64,000 nucleotides of DNA from Acidimicrobiia bacterium (GCA_020850945.1 JADZDR010000035.1:1-64000), one strand, 5' to 3'; counted from the stretch's first letter, positions 24,568 through 33,391 are shown. Translations and numbers: made by a program. The notes: generated by a model not told the origin, from the sequence alone.

Positions 24568-25892
24568 AGCTGCACGGGTTGGGGGAAGCCGCGCAGCTCG
24601 CGGGTGCCTGAGTCCGCGAAGGAGAACCCCTTGCCCGCGGCGAGCTCGCGGACCACGTTCGGCACGAGGATCTGGCCCGCCTCGGCCTGCGAGCACACAC
24701 GCGCCGCCATCTGCACCGAGCTGCCGAACATGTCGCCGTCCTCGCCGATGGGCTCTCCGGCACTCAAGCCGAGGCGGACGAGGAGCGGTGGGCCCGAGGC
24801 CGACGCGTTGTGAGTGGCGAAGCCGTCCCGGATCTCGATCGCGCAGGCGAGGGCTGCAGTCACCGAACCGAAGGTTCCCATGATGCCGTCCCCCGTGTGT
24901 TTGACCTCCCGCCCCCCGTGCCCGTCGAGCGCGGACCGTATGACCGAGTTGTGGAAGCGGAGGAGATCCTGGGCTGCGGCATCCCCGAGTGCCGCGGTGA
25001 GGCCGGTCGAGCCGACCAGGTCGGTGAAGAGCACGACGACGAGTCCCCCTCTCACGGTCCTCACCGCGGGCATCGAGCTCTCGCCCGGGTGGAGGAACTC
25101 CCAGATCTCCCGCAGCGGCGCCTCCGCGTCCCCCTCCCAGGGGTTGTGGGCACGGCCCTCGAGACTCACGTACCTCGCCCCGGGAATCAGGGCCGCGAGG
25201 CGGCGCCCGGCATCGGCGTTGACCGCCTTGCTGCCACGCCTGTTCAGGACGAGAGTCGGTGCAGGGATCGATCGTGCCTGCTCCGAAACGTCGATGCGCG
25301 CAAGGAGGGAGTAGAGATGCGCCGCGAAGACAGGCTCGACGGAGCGGACTGCGCGGTCCACGCGCTGTTCGTGGCGCATGGTCGGCTCCGGGTCCGTGAG
25401 GTAGCTCATGCCGGCGAACACGGCTTCGGAAGCCGAGGGCATGGCCTGGATCATGCGGCCGACACCGTGCTGCTCGGGTGTGACCGTGTCGCGTCCGACG
25501 GCGAAGGTCCCGTCGAGGATCAACCTGTCGACACGTTCGGGATGTTCGGCCGCGTACCGGATCGCCGGGGGGCCGCCATAGCTGGATCCCCAGACGGTCG
25601 CCGTCTCGATCTCGAGGCCGTCCATGACAGCTTCGATGTCCGTCGTGAGATCGGCCACGTCCGGCAGGGGCACGTCCCGGTCCGAGAGGCCGTTGCCTCG
25701 CATGTCGAAGCGGACGACCCGGTTGTGCGTCCCGATCTCCTCGAAGAAGGCCCGGAACGACGGGTCGGACCAGAGCAGCTCGAGGTGTGTGATCCAGCCT
25801 CTCACGAAGACGAGGGGTGGGCCGTTGCCGTGCTGGGAGCAGGCGATGCGCACCCCGTCCCTCGTCGTGACAAAGGTCGTGCCCAACCCCAT
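24546..25892 (-). CDS. alpha/beta hydrolase fused to a class III nucleotide cyclase
   Basis: A 448-aa fusion protein. Residues 1-265 are an alpha/beta hydrolase with nucleophile Ser in TVWGSSYGGPPA (about 98) and the His in SLEGRAHNPW (about 247). Residues 280-448 are an adenylate/guanylate cyclase domain: LFTDLVGSTGLTAALGD carries the first metal Asp, KHTGDGIMGTF the second, and QMAARVCSQAEAGQI the C-terminal helix. The hydrolase could act as a receptor or esterase module whose ligand controls cAMP synthesis; similar fusions occur in mycobacteria and Acidimicrobiia. ATG 25892 is preceded by GGAGGGGGG. Confidence 0.87.
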   Translation of the reverse strand: MGLGTTFVTTRDGVRIACSQHGNGPPLVFVRGWITHLELLWSDPSFRAFFEEIGTHNRVVRFDMRGNGLSDRDVPLPDVADLTTDIEAVMDGLEIETATVWGSSYGGPPAIRYAAEHPERVDRLILDGTFAVGRDTVTPEQHGVGRMIQAMPSASEAVFAGMSYLTDPEPTMRHEQRVDRAVRSVEPVFAAHLYSLLARIDVSEQARSIPAPTLVLNRRGSKAVNADAGRRLAALIPGARYVSLEGRAHNPWEGDAEAPLREIWEFLHPGESSMPAVRTVRGGLVVVLFTDLVGSTGLTAALGDAAAQDLLRFHNSVIRSALDGHGGREVKHTGDGIMGTFGSVTAALACAIEIRDGFATHNASASGPPLLVRLGLSAGEPIGEDGDMFGSSVQMAARVCSQAEAGQILVPNVVRELAAGKGFSFADSGTRELRGFPQPVQLYDVGAG

Positions 25893-25992
25893 TGCAGACG
25901 GCCCCCCTCCCGCCACGCAAGTGGCCCGTGTTGCTACGATCCCTGGCAATCCTAGGGCGGTTGCATCAGACCGCATGAAGAGGGGGGTTTCC

Positions 25993-26400
25993 ATGCCTAT
26001 TGCCCAGACCATGCTTCCGCGCGTGAACGCCCTCGCCACACCACCGATGATCGGGGAGGTGGATCCAGACCTCTTCGCACCCGGCGTCGATCTCGTCGAG
26101 ACACTGACCGAGCTCGGCGTGGTGAGCGGCTCCGATCCCGAGATGTTCCGGGAGTACCTCGCGAGCATCCCCGCCGGGATGCAGGAATCCCTGCGGGCGC
26201 TCGTCTTCCACAACCTGACCGAGCGGCCGGGGGGGCCGGTCGGCATGACCTTCGCGTGGGTGCCCGCCTACGACTGGGAGCTGCGCATCTGGGAGGCAGC
26301 CGGTACCCCCGACAGCCGAGGCGGCATCACCGTCCTCCTCTCCAGTCGATATCCCCGCGACCCGGTCCCGGTCGACGGCCCCCCTCCCGCTCCGAGCTGA
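25993..26400 (+). CDS. hypothetical protein, unknown
   Basis: A 135-aa protein without a motif I recognise. It begins MPIAQTMLPRVNALATPPMI, has a helical acidic middle (VDLVETLTELGVVSGSDPEM) and a beta-rich end with MTFAWVPAYDWELRIWEAA. ATG 25993 is preferred over ATG 25975 because AAGAGGGGGG lies 6-7 nt upstream. TACGAT at 25935-25940 could be the -10. It is 6 bp upstream of the next gene and probably in one operon with it. Confidence 0.6.
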   Translation: MPIAQTMLPRVNALATPPMIGEVDPDLFAPGVDLVETLTELGVVSGSDPEMFREYLASIPAGMQESLRALVFHNLTERPGGPVGMTFAWVPAYDWELRIWEAAGTPDSRGGITVLLSSRYPRDPVPVDGPPPAPS

Positions 26401-26406
26401 GTCGAG

Positions 26407-26985
26407 ATGGGAGCCGCGCGTCTCGAGCTGTACTGGATCCCGCTCGGGGCAGGCGCGGGCGGTTCGCTCGTGCGCTGGAGCGGTCGGCTCTACGAGTGGC
26501 TGTGCTCGCGTATCTCGGGCCGTCCCCGTCTCAGCCTGCTCCACTCGGCGCTCGCCGTGCGCATCGACGGCATGACGACGACCGTCGAGATGGCGCCTGT
26601 CTGGGTCACGCGGGGCGAGCGTGGCGTCGTGGCCGAAGGCGCTGTCGGGTCCCGTCTTCTCGGTCGCTCCCGCCTGTTCCGGTACGAGGTTCGGTGCTGG
26701 CACGGCGGATCCATCCCCGATGTCGCGTGGGCGGTGGGTGGCCCTGTCCGGATCGCCGTCGAACCCGGCACGGCGCGTCGGATCCTCGAGCTCGTCCCGC
26801 AGTTCCCGACGCTGGTCTGGGGCCGCGACGAGCTCCACGTCGGTGACATGTGGAACTCGAACTCACTCGTCTCCTGGCTGCTCGTACAGGCGCGCCTCGA
26901 CCTGGAGGGGCTGCAGCCACCGCCGGGCAGTCGCGCGCCGGGATGGGAGGCCGGAGTGATGGCGGCGTCCCGAGGTCGTTCGTAG
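26407..26985 (+). CDS. conserved hypothetical protein (192 aa)
   Basis: A 192-aa protein with the recurring actinobacterial layout LELYWIPLGAGAG at the N-terminus, a middle domain (WVTRGERGVVAEGAVGSRLL), and the end DMWNSNSLVSWLLVQARLD. The latter recalls membrane-associated or peptidase-related hypothetical families in which the N-terminal segment is followed by a Cys/His pair (here RCWHGGSIPD). I do not know a function. It follows the 135-aa gene by 6 bp. Confidence 0.65.
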   Translation: MGAARLELYWIPLGAGAGGSLVRWSGRLYEWLCSRISGRPRLSLLHSALAVRIDGMTTTVEMAPVWVTRGERGVVAEGAVGSRLLGRSRLFRYEVRCWHGGSIPDVAWAVGGPVRIAVEPGTARRILELVPQFPTLVWGRDELHVGDMWNSNSLVSWLLVQARLDLEGLQPPPGSRAPGWEAGVMAASRGRS

Positions 26986-27017
26986 CCGGCATGCCGGCAT
27001 TGGCGTCCGTGGCGGCC

Positions 27018-27830
27018 TCACTTGCGCAGGCTGGGATGGCGGCTCGCCAGGAAGGGTACGAGGAGCTGCTTGGGCGTCAAGGTCGCGAGCAGCGCAACGG
27101 CGCGGTTTGCCTTGCCCGGGATGGCGACAGTACGGCCGGCCGCGAGCGCGTCGAGCCCACAGCGGGCGACCGCGTCGGCGGGTTCCCACATGAACGACGG
27201 CAGCGCCGCTTCTGCCTCCGTCTGGGTGATTCCGGCCGCCGCTCCGAATCCCGTTTCCACCGGCCCGGGGCAGAGCGCAGTGGCGGTCACCCCCGTCCCG
27301 CGGAGCTCTCCAGCGAGTGCCCGCGTGTAGGACAGGACAAACGCCTTCGCCGCCCCGTACCCGGCCTGGCCGGGGATCGGCTGGAACGCGGCGGTCGACG
27401 CGACGTTGAGGATCGCACCGCTCTGTCGTTCGACCATGCCCGGCAGGAAGCGGGTGCACAGGTCGGTCACCGCGGCCACGTCGACCTCGATCATGTGCAG
27501 TTCACTGTCGGCATCGGCCCGGCGTACGGGACCCATGGTGGAGAGCCCGGCGTTGTTGACGAGGATGCTGACGCTCAGGCCGAGCTCCTCGACGCGCGAG
27601 GCCAGCTTGGCACGTGCCGCGGGATCGGCCAGGTCGGTCGCGAGCACGTCGGCCCGCACGCCGCAGTCCGCGAGCTCCGCGGCGAGGACGACGAGTTTGG
27701 CCTCCGACCGTGCGACGAGGGTGACGTTCTGGCCGCGACGAGCCAGCTCACGGGCGATCTCGGTTCCGATCCCCGAGGAGGTGCCCGTCACGAGAGCGGT
27801 GTGGTCGGGAGACGGAGCTGGTAGCGACAT
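27018..27830 (-). CDS. short-chain dehydrogenase/reductase
   Basis: A 270-aa classical SDR. The cofactor motif is VTGTSSGIGTEIA (about residues 14-26), VNNAG follows near 92, the catalytic Ser is in NVASTAAFQP, and Tyr/Lys in GYGAAKAFVL (about 160). CPGPVETGF closes the substrate loop. The substrate is not predictable. The minus-strand TAGTCT ends 6 nt before ATG 27830, so it probably has a leaderless mRNA of its own. Confidence 0.88.
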   Translation of the reverse strand: MSLPAPSPDHTALVTGTSSGIGTEIARELARRGQNVTLVARSEAKLVVLAAELADCGVRADVLATDLADPAARAKLASRVEELGLSVSILVNNAGLSTMGPVRRADADSELHMIEVDVAAVTDLCTRFLPGMVERQSGAILNVASTAAFQPIPGQAGYGAAKAFVLSYTRALAGELRGTGVTATALCPGPVETGFGAAAGITQTEAEAALPSFMWEPADAVARCGLDALAAGRTVAIPGKANRAVALLATLTPKQLLVPFLASRHPSLRK

Positions 27831-27836
27831 GGGGCG

Positions 27837-27842
27837 AGACTA
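27837..27842 (-). promoter_or_regulatory. -10 element of a leaderless promoter
   Basis: TAGTCT on the minus strand, 6 nt before ATG 27830. Confidence 0.5.
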
Positions 27843-27892
27843 GAACGCCCGGATGCCTCGGGCCCGCGGCGATGTTCTCGGGTGAGTCACCC

Positions 27893-30800
27893 CTAGGCGA
27901 CGGCGGCGGCGAACGCGGCGTAGAGGTCGCCGGGAAGGGGAACGTCGAGCTCCCAGGTTATGGCCATGGGCTTCTCGCCGATATGGCCGCGGTAGGTGGC
28001 CGCGCCGAGGAACCAGAACGCCCGCTCGTCGGCGCGAAGGCGGGTGAACAGGAGGATGGCGCGCCCGTCACGCTCGTGGTGCCGGTAGCGCAGGCCGGTC
28101 GGGCTGTCCTCACGCGTGACCGACTGGCTCTCCCAGTGGATGAGCGTGCGGCTGATCGCATAGTCGCGGTAGCGGGTAGTGGGAGAGAAGCCGCCACTGC
28201 TCTTGTCGAGGGTGAAGGCGAACAGCTCTGCGTTCGCGGGCTTCGCCTCGTACACGCCGCTCTGCCAGGCGGCGATCCTGGCCCGATCGCCACCGAGACC
28301 CATCGCGGCGAGGATCTCGATGCGGCTGTAGCGGGCGTGGATCTGCAGCGGTGCACCCGCGTGCGTGGACAGCGGTTGATGGAGATGATCGATCCGGCCC
28401 TCGAGCACCCCGAACAGCTCGGCCAGCTCGGCGAGCACCTGCGGGTGGGACCACACGAGGTCGACCGCGTCCTGAAGGCCGATGTCCTTGCCGAGCGCCT
28501 GGTCGGCAAGTGCGGCCACGAGCATATGCACGAGGCGTCTCTCCCGCTCGGGAAGGGCGCTGACATCGGGCTGGTCCCTCGTCAGGAGCTGTCGGTAGAC
28601 GGTGATGCGTTCGGCGTCGTCGACGTGGAGGAGTCGGCCGACCCCCCGCCGGAGGACTCGCTCTTGCAGACCACCGGGAAGCAGGGTGCCGTCGGCGGCT
28701 CCGACGAGGTCGGACCAGCTCCGGGAGTTGGCATAGACATCGTCGAGGTCGAGGCCGGTCTCGTGCAGGTACTCGGCCAGACCGAGGTCCGGACGTTGGC
28801 GCCGGAGGGAACGCAACTCGTCGACCTTTGCCTTCCACTGCGACGGAATGGCCTCCCGCAGGCTCCGCAGCACGATCTCGGTGGACATCCGGTCGAGCTG
28901 CATGCTGCAGCCCGCGGGCAGGAACGGGAACTGCGTCTGGACCGCCCGTTCCACGTCGCGGCGAGTGCCGCCGAGGAGGGCGCGGTAGCGGCGGTCGAAG
29001 CGGAACTCCCTGCGGTGGGTGCCCACGAAGTCCAGGACCGTGCAGTACGCCTTGCCCTTGGCCTTGCGCAGCCCCCGGCCGAGTTGCTGGAGGAACAGGA
29101 CGGGGCTCTCCGTCGGGCGCAGCATCAGGACCGTGTCGACGTCGGGGACGTCGACGCCCTCGTTGAACAGGTCGACGGAGAACACGACACGGACGTCCCC
29201 GGCCGCGAGGTCTCGCAGTGCCCCCTCGCGTTCGGCCCGGGGGCTGTCGCCCCAGATCGGGACCGACGGAATCCCGTGGTGGTTGAAGTGGCGGGCCATG
29301 AACCGGGCGTGCTCGATGCTCACGCAGAACCCCAACGCTCGCATCGTGCCGACGTCGACGTGGTAGTCGACCTGCTTGACGACGAGGCGGGCCCAGGCGT
29401 CGGAGCCGGTGTAACGGTCGGTGAGCGCCTCGACGTCGTACCCGCGTCCCCTTCGCCACGGGATGTCGGCGAGGTCGAGCCCGTCGTGGACGCCGAAGTA
29501 GAGGAAAGGGGCGAGGTGCTGTTGATCGATCGCGTCCCACAAGCGCAGCTCGGAGGCGATGCGATCGTCGAACCAGTGCAGGATCGGAAGGCCGTCGCTT
29601 CGTTCGGGCGTCGCCGTCAGACCGAGCAGCTCGACCGGTTCGAGGTGGTCGAGCACGCTCTTGTAGGAGGCGGCGGCGGCGTGATGGAACTCGTCGACGA
29701 CCACCACGTCGAAATGGTCCGGTGGGATCTGCGTCGGTCCCGACGCCGTGAGGCTCTGGATCGAGGCGAACACGTGCTCGAACCGGGTCGGGCGTGCACC
29801 GCCGCCCCACTTCTCTCCGAAGGACGGATCCCGGAGGGCGTGGCGGAACGTGGCGATGCTCTGGTCGAGGATCTCCTCGCGGTGCGCGATGAAGAGCAGG
29901 CGAGACCGGCCGAGCCGCTCCCGGAGGGCCGCGTAGTCGAGAGCGGCCATCACCGTCTTGCCGGTACCGGTGGCGGCGACGAGGAGGTTGCGGTGGTGGC
30001 CCTGTTCGCGGGATACCTCGACCAGTTCCAAGAGCCGCTCCTGGAAGGGATACGGGTGAAGTTCGATCGGGCTGAGGATCACGAGCGGGCCGGTCTCGGT
30101 CCGTGCAGCACGGCGCTGCTCGTCGTCGAACTGCGCCGGGTCGTAGGGGGCGTAGTCACCACCCGACCAGTAGCTCTCGAACACGGCGCCGAACTTGGCG
30201 ACCACGTCGGGGTTGCGGGCGGCCGAGGCACGCACGTTCCACTCGATGCCGGTCACCTGCGCCGAGTGGGTGAGGTTCGAGGAGCCGACGTAGGCCGTGG
30301 AGAAGCCGGAGTGGCGGTGGAAGACCCACGCTTTGGCGTGCAGCCGGGTGGTGCTCAGGTCGTACGACACCCGGACGTCGGCTCCGAGCTCGACGAGCTG
30401 GTCGAGGGCGGCCTTTTCGGTCGACCCGGTGTAGGTCGTCGTCAGGACCCGGAGCCCTCGGCCTCGGTCGCCGTGGTGACGAAGAGCATCGAGCAGGGGA
30501 GTGATGCCGCTGCGGCGGATGAAGGCCATGACTACGTCGATGCGGTCGGCCGATTCGATCTCGGATCGCAACTGATTCCACAGGTTCGGTTCACCCGGCG
30601 CGTTCGTGAGCAGCGTCGTGTCGAGGAGTGGGATCAACGGGGCTGCGACGACCTCGGGGCTGCCGTCGGGACGGCGACCGAGGATCGCGTGCAGCACGGT
30701 GGCCGGATCGACGGGCGCAGCCGTGGAGTCGACCACGACCATCTCTCCGAGCCGGTCGAGGAGCGCGCGGGCAACCTCGATGCCGACGCGGGCCCGGTCG

Positions 30801-30985
30801 GCCTCGCCTACGTCGGCCAGGGCCCGCTCGATCTCCCGCCTCAGGTGCAGGGCGATCCGATCGGGGGCCTCGGCTGGGTGCAATGCTCGTTGCTCGGTCG
30901 GCAGAGTGTCGGCAAGGGCATCAAGGCGCGCCTTGAGTCCTTCGGTGACCAGAACCTCGTACAGACCGGCGGTCAACCCCTCCAC
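27893..30985 (-). CDS. PLD-domain DEAD/DEAH helicase with DUF3427
   Basis: A 1030-aa protein with four parts. Residues about 135-260 form a phospholipase-D-like nuclease domain with the HKD-type motif LHAKAWVF and SSNLT. Residues 305-560 are a helicase of superfamily 2: Walker A VAATGTGKTVMA, DEAH-like VVVVDEFHHA, and LTATPER. The second RecA domain ends in LQQLGRGLRKAKGK (motif VI). The C-terminal 250-300 residues are DUF3427. Proteins of this build act on DNA and occur near restriction and defence genes. GTG 30985 is preceded by TAGCGT 7 nt upstream, a leaderless start. Confidence 0.9.
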   Translation of the reverse strand: MEGLTAGLYEVLVTEGLKARLDALADTLPTEQRALHPAEAPDRIALHLRREIERALADVGEADRARVGIEVARALLDRLGEMVVVDSTAAPVDPATVLHAILGRRPDGSPEVVAAPLIPLLDTTLLTNAPGEPNLWNQLRSEIESADRIDVVMAFIRRSGITPLLDALRHHGDRGRGLRVLTTTYTGSTEKAALDQLVELGADVRVSYDLSTTRLHAKAWVFHRHSGFSTAYVGSSNLTHSAQVTGIEWNVRASAARNPDVVAKFGAVFESYWSGGDYAPYDPAQFDDEQRRAARTETGPLVILSPIELHPYPFQERLLELVEVSREQGHHRNLLVAATGTGKTVMAALDYAALRERLGRSRLLFIAHREEILDQSIATFRHALRDPSFGEKWGGGARPTRFEHVFASIQSLTASGPTQIPPDHFDVVVVDEFHHAAAASYKSVLDHLEPVELLGLTATPERSDGLPILHWFDDRIASELRLWDAIDQQHLAPFLYFGVHDGLDLADIPWRRGRGYDVEALTDRYTGSDAWARLVVKQVDYHVDVGTMRALGFCVSIEHARFMARHFNHHGIPSVPIWGDSPRAEREGALRDLAAGDVRVVFSVDLFNEGVDVPDVDTVLMLRPTESPVLFLQQLGRGLRKAKGKAYCTVLDFVGTHRREFRFDRRYRALLGGTRRDVERAVQTQFPFLPAGCSMQLDRMSTEIVLRSLREAIPSQWKAKVDELRSLRRQRPDLGLAEYLHETGLDLDDVYANSRSWSDLVGAADGTLLPGGLQERVLRRGVGRLLHVDDAERITVYRQLLTRDQPDVSALPERERRLVHMLVAALADQALGKDIGLQDAVDLVWSHPQVLAELAELFGVLEGRIDHLHQPLSTHAGAPLQIHARYSRIEILAAMGLGGDRARIAAWQSGVYEAKPANAELFAFTLDKSSGGFSPTTRYRDYAISRTLIHWESQSVTREDSPTGLRYRHHERDGRAILLFTRLRADERAFWFLGAATYRGHIGEKPMAITWELDVPLPGDLYAAFAAAVA

Positions 30986-30992
30986 GTTCGGA

Positions 30993-30998
30993 ACGCTA
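30993..30998 (-). promoter_or_regulatory. -10 element of a leaderless promoter
   Basis: TAGCGT on the minus strand, 7 nt before GTG 30985. Confidence 0.55.
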
Positions 30999-31143
30999 CC
31001 CGCGTACCCGGTCTCAACAGCCGAGGGCGTAGCTCACGCTCTGCACACCCGCCCCGGAGTTGCCTCGTCGACCTCGTCCACGCGGGTCGCAAGTGACGAT
31101 TCCGCGGCATCACGGGTGGCGCCGGCGTGTCGCAGCCTTGGTC

Positions 31144-31163
31144 TAGGCTCGAACACATGTTCG
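31144..31163. promoter_or_regulatory. LexA (SOS) box and -10 element
   Basis: CGAAC-ACAT-GTTCG at 31150-31163 matches the Gram-positive LexA box at all ten fixed positions. It directly follows a -10-like TAGGCT (31144-31149) of the rightward HNH gene, so bound LexA would cover its transcription start. It is 165 bp upstream of the divergent helicase. In Mycobacterium tuberculosis LexA boxes precede several 13E12-repeat genes, which are of this same type. Confidence 0.75.
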
Positions 31164-31200
31164 GACTTGAGAGGCGTGGTGAAGGTGAGGTGAAGGTGAA

Positions 31201-32568
31201 GTGAGGGAGAGCGAAGGTGCGATGGTGGCAGACACGCAGGATCGGGGTCAGGACGAGCGTCCGTTGGAGGTGATCGAGCGCGAGATCACGACGCTGGCGG
31301 CGCACATCAACGCCGCCACGTGCCGGTGGATGCTCTTGGTCGCCGAGTTCGACCGGCGTCTGGGCTGGGCGACGTGGGGTGCGAAGTCGTGTGCGCACTG
31401 GCTGAACTGGCGATGTGGGATCAGCCTCGTCACGGCCCGCGAGCAGGTGCGGGTGGGGCGGGCCCTGCCCGAGCTGCCCCTGATCTGCGAGGCGTTCTCG
31501 CAGGGCCGGTTGAGCTACAGCAAGGTGCGGGCGCTCGTGCGGGTGGCGACACGTGCGAACGAGACGGCCTTGCTGGAGACGTCGCGGTACCTGTCAGCGT
31601 CCCAGCTCGAGCGGGTCGTGCGGGGCATGCGCCGCGTCCTCGAGGCGGAGGCGCTTTCGTCGACGGAGCTGGCCCGGCGCCAGTTCGAGCGGCGCTGCCT
31701 CCGCTGGCATTGGGACGCGGAGGGGTTTCTGTGCGTGTCGGCACGTCTCGCGCCCGACGGCGGGGCCCGCTTCGTGCAGGCTCTACGGGCCGTCCGGTTC
31801 GAGACCGCGCGTGTCGCACAGGCCGAGCCCGAGATGGCAGGCGCCGGCGATGCCGCGGTATCGCCGGCGGGGTCCGACGCGGAGCCGTGGGAACGCCGGG
31901 ATGCCGACGGGCTCGTAGCAGTGGCCGAGTCGTACCTGGCGCACGGGCCGGCAGCGGGTCGGAGCACGGTCGCGACCCAGATCGTCGTCCACACGCGGCT
32001 CGGCTCCACGGACTGCGAGTCCGGACTCGAGGGTGGCCCGCAGCTTCCCACCGAGACGGCCCAACGGCTCGCGTGTGACGCCGACGTCGTCGAGGTGCGA
32101 GAGGACACCGTCGGTACACCGCTCGACGTGGGGCGGCGCACCCGCAGGGTGCCCACCGCCCTGCGCCGTGCCCTCGCCGTGCGAGACGGCACGTGCCGCT
32201 TCCCCGGCTGCACGGCCACGCAGGTCGACGCCCACCACATGCGCCACTGGCTCCACGGCGGCGAGACGTGCCTGGACAATCTCGTGAGCTACTGCCGCTA
32301 CCACCACCACTGGGTGCACGAAGGCGGCTGGCAGGTGCGACCCGGACCCGACGGCAGCTTCGCCCTCGTCGACACCAAAGGTCGCCCCTACCCGAACCAG
32401 TTGCCCTGGCGCGGCGACGCCCGTGCGCTCGCCGCAGACGCCGGCCACGCCCACATCGACAGCGACACGGCCGTTCCCCTGATCGACGGCAGCCCCGTCG
32501 ACTACGCCTACGTCGTGGATACCCTCACACAGCGGATCTTCCGCGCGGGTGAGCCCGGCCCTGTCTGA
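31201..32568 (+). CDS. DUF222/HNH endonuclease (13E12-repeat type), SOS-controlled
   Basis: A 455-aa protein. Residues about 20-330 form the DUF222 region, with GWATWGAKSCAHWLNWRCGI near the start and a helical core. The C-terminal HNH nuclease (about 335-400) contains CRFPGCTA, DAHHMRHWLHGGET and LVSYCRYHHHWVHEGGW, giving the paired Cys and catalytic His residues. GTG 31201 is taken as start; ATG 31222, with GAAGG close upstream, is possible. The LexA box in its promoter predicts induction by DNA damage. The family is often multicopy in Actinomycetota and its role is unproven. Confidence 0.9.
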   Translation: MRESEGAMVADTQDRGQDERPLEVIEREITTLAAHINAATCRWMLLVAEFDRRLGWATWGAKSCAHWLNWRCGISLVTAREQVRVGRALPELPLICEAFSQGRLSYSKVRALVRVATRANETALLETSRYLSASQLERVVRGMRRVLEAEALSSTELARRQFERRCLRWHWDAEGFLCVSARLAPDGGARFVQALRAVRFETARVAQAEPEMAGAGDAAVSPAGSDAEPWERRDADGLVAVAESYLAHGPAAGRSTVATQIVVHTRLGSTDCESGLEGGPQLPTETAQRLACDADVVEVREDTVGTPLDVGRRTRRVPTALRRALAVRDGTCRFPGCTATQVDAHHMRHWLHGGETCLDNLVSYCRYHHHWVHEGGWQVRPGPDGSFALVDTKGRPYPNQLPWRGDARALAADAGHAHIDSDTAVPLIDGSPVDYAYVVDTLTQRIFRAGEPGPV

Positions 32569-32600
32569 GAAGACGAGGTCGCTCGGGTAGCGTCTCGGTC

Positions 32601-32771
32601 ATGACGGGGCATGACAAAGTCGAACCGCGACCAGTGGGGGCTGTTCCAGGCATGCGTCCCGTGGAGCAGTGGGAGGATGCCGATGTCGTCGAGGGCCTGG
32701 CGACCGCGGCTCATCCTTCGGCGTCTGGGGCGACGTGCGACGTTTGTCGTCCTCAGCCCACGGCGAGGTAG
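32601..32771 (+). CDS. small CxxC protein, possible gene
   Basis: A 56-residue frame reading MTGHDKVEPRPVGAVPGMRP and ending [19 protein letters not shown] (32588-32593) ends exactly 7 nt before the ATG, the spacing of leaderless promoters in this genome, and this is the main support. A single CxxC could bind a metal only as a dimer. Its 3' end overlaps that of the convergent vapC by 19 bp. It may be spurious. Confidence 0.4.
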   Translation: MTGHDKVEPRPVGAVPGMRPVEQWEDADVVEGLATAAHPSASGATCDVCRPQPTAR

Positions 32772-33157
32772 AGGCGCAGTGGGCTGTGGCGTGCCAGCAC
32801 CTCGAAGTCGCGGTCCTGGTGCAGTAGGTCCAGATCCGCACGGATGGCGACCGCCCCTACGACGCAATCGTTGAGCGCCCGGACCGTCTCGCCTCCCCGC
32901 CTGCACCGGCGGTACAGGGTTGCAGCGTCCTCGTAGTCGGAGAACCCCGCGATCGGGACCAGTTCGCAGCGGGTCAGCAGGCGCCGCAGGTCCTTGCAGT
33001 GCATCTCGTCGCGTGCGCCGGCGAGGACCTCCATCACGACCACCTCGGTCGTGTGCAACGGCGCGTCCGAACCGAGCAGGTCACGGACGGCTTCGTGTGT
33101 CGTCGAGCCCGATGCCCGCAGGTACTCCACCCAGGCCGAGGTGTCGACAAGGGTCAC
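32753..33157 (-). CDS. vapC: VapC PIN-domain toxin
   Basis: A 134-aa RNase toxin of the PIN fold. The acidic metal-binding residues are visible: Asp in [10 protein letters not shown] (residue 4), Glu in [13 protein letters not shown] (about 43), and Asp in [14 protein letters not shown] (about 94), with [10 protein letters not shown] following. Length is normal for VapC. The GTG start overlaps the vapB stop (GTGA), as in most vapBC pairs. The target is probably a specific tRNA or rRNA, but it cannot be predicted. Confidence 0.92.
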   Translation of the reverse strand: MTLVDTSAWVEYLRASGSTTHEAVRDLLGSDAPLHTTEVVVMEVLAGARDEMHCKDLRRLLTRCELVPIAGFSDYEDAATLYRRCRRGGETVRALNDCVVGAVAIRADLDLLHQDRDFEVLARHSPLRLYLAVG

Positions 33158-33366
33158 TCGAGTTCCCGGACCGTCTCGTCCCGCATCTTGTCGAGGTCGC
33201 CGCTCCAGCCAGAGCCCTCCATCGCCAGGGCCTCCTCCCGTGTCATCCTCTCACCGACGAGGCGTCGAAGCGCGAAGTCGACTGCGGCTCGTTTCGACGT
33301 GAATCCGTAGCGGGACATGGCCTGCTCGATCAGCTCGTCATCGAGGTCGATGTTCGTACGGGACAT
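33154..33366 (-). CDS. vapB: VapB antitoxin
   Basis: A 70-aa antitoxin. It opens [20 protein letters not shown], the ribbon-helix-helix form of VapB proteins (beta strand TNIDLDD, helix ELIEQAM, helix [14 protein letters not shown]). The C-terminal half ([18 protein letters not shown]) wraps the toxin in this family. The start follows TATGAT closely (5 nt), again without a Shine-Dalgarno, and the operator palindrome overlaps this promoter. Confidence 0.92.
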   Translation of the reverse strand: MSRTNIDLDDELIEQAMSRYGFTSKRAAVDFALRRLVGERMTREEALAMEGSGWSGDLDKMRDETVRELE

Positions 33367-33391
33367 ACACCATCATACACCACGCGGTGTA
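33366..33391. promoter_or_regulatory. vapBC operator and promoter
   Basis: TACACC (33376-33381) and GGTGTA (33386-33391) are perfect inverted arms around ACGC, and a further direct TACACC lies at 33366-33371. The minus-strand -10 TATGAT (33377-33372) falls within. The layout fits autoregulation by the VapBC complex. Confidence 0.6.

Noticed and set aside
22768-25920. Open frame of about 1050 codons on the minus strand opposite the LuxR and GH5 genes.
   Set aside because: It crosses three real genes on both strands and shows no protein family features.
27872-31096. Open frame of over 1000 codons on the plus strand opposite the helicase.
   Set aside because: Antisense shadow; the helicase motifs on the minus strand are unambiguous.
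31172-31212. Repeats of GGTGAAGGTGA before the HNH gene, considered as a CRISPR-like or operator array.
   Set aside because: Units are too short and lie in a purine-rich leader; no spacer structure. No CRISPR array was seen anywhere in the window.
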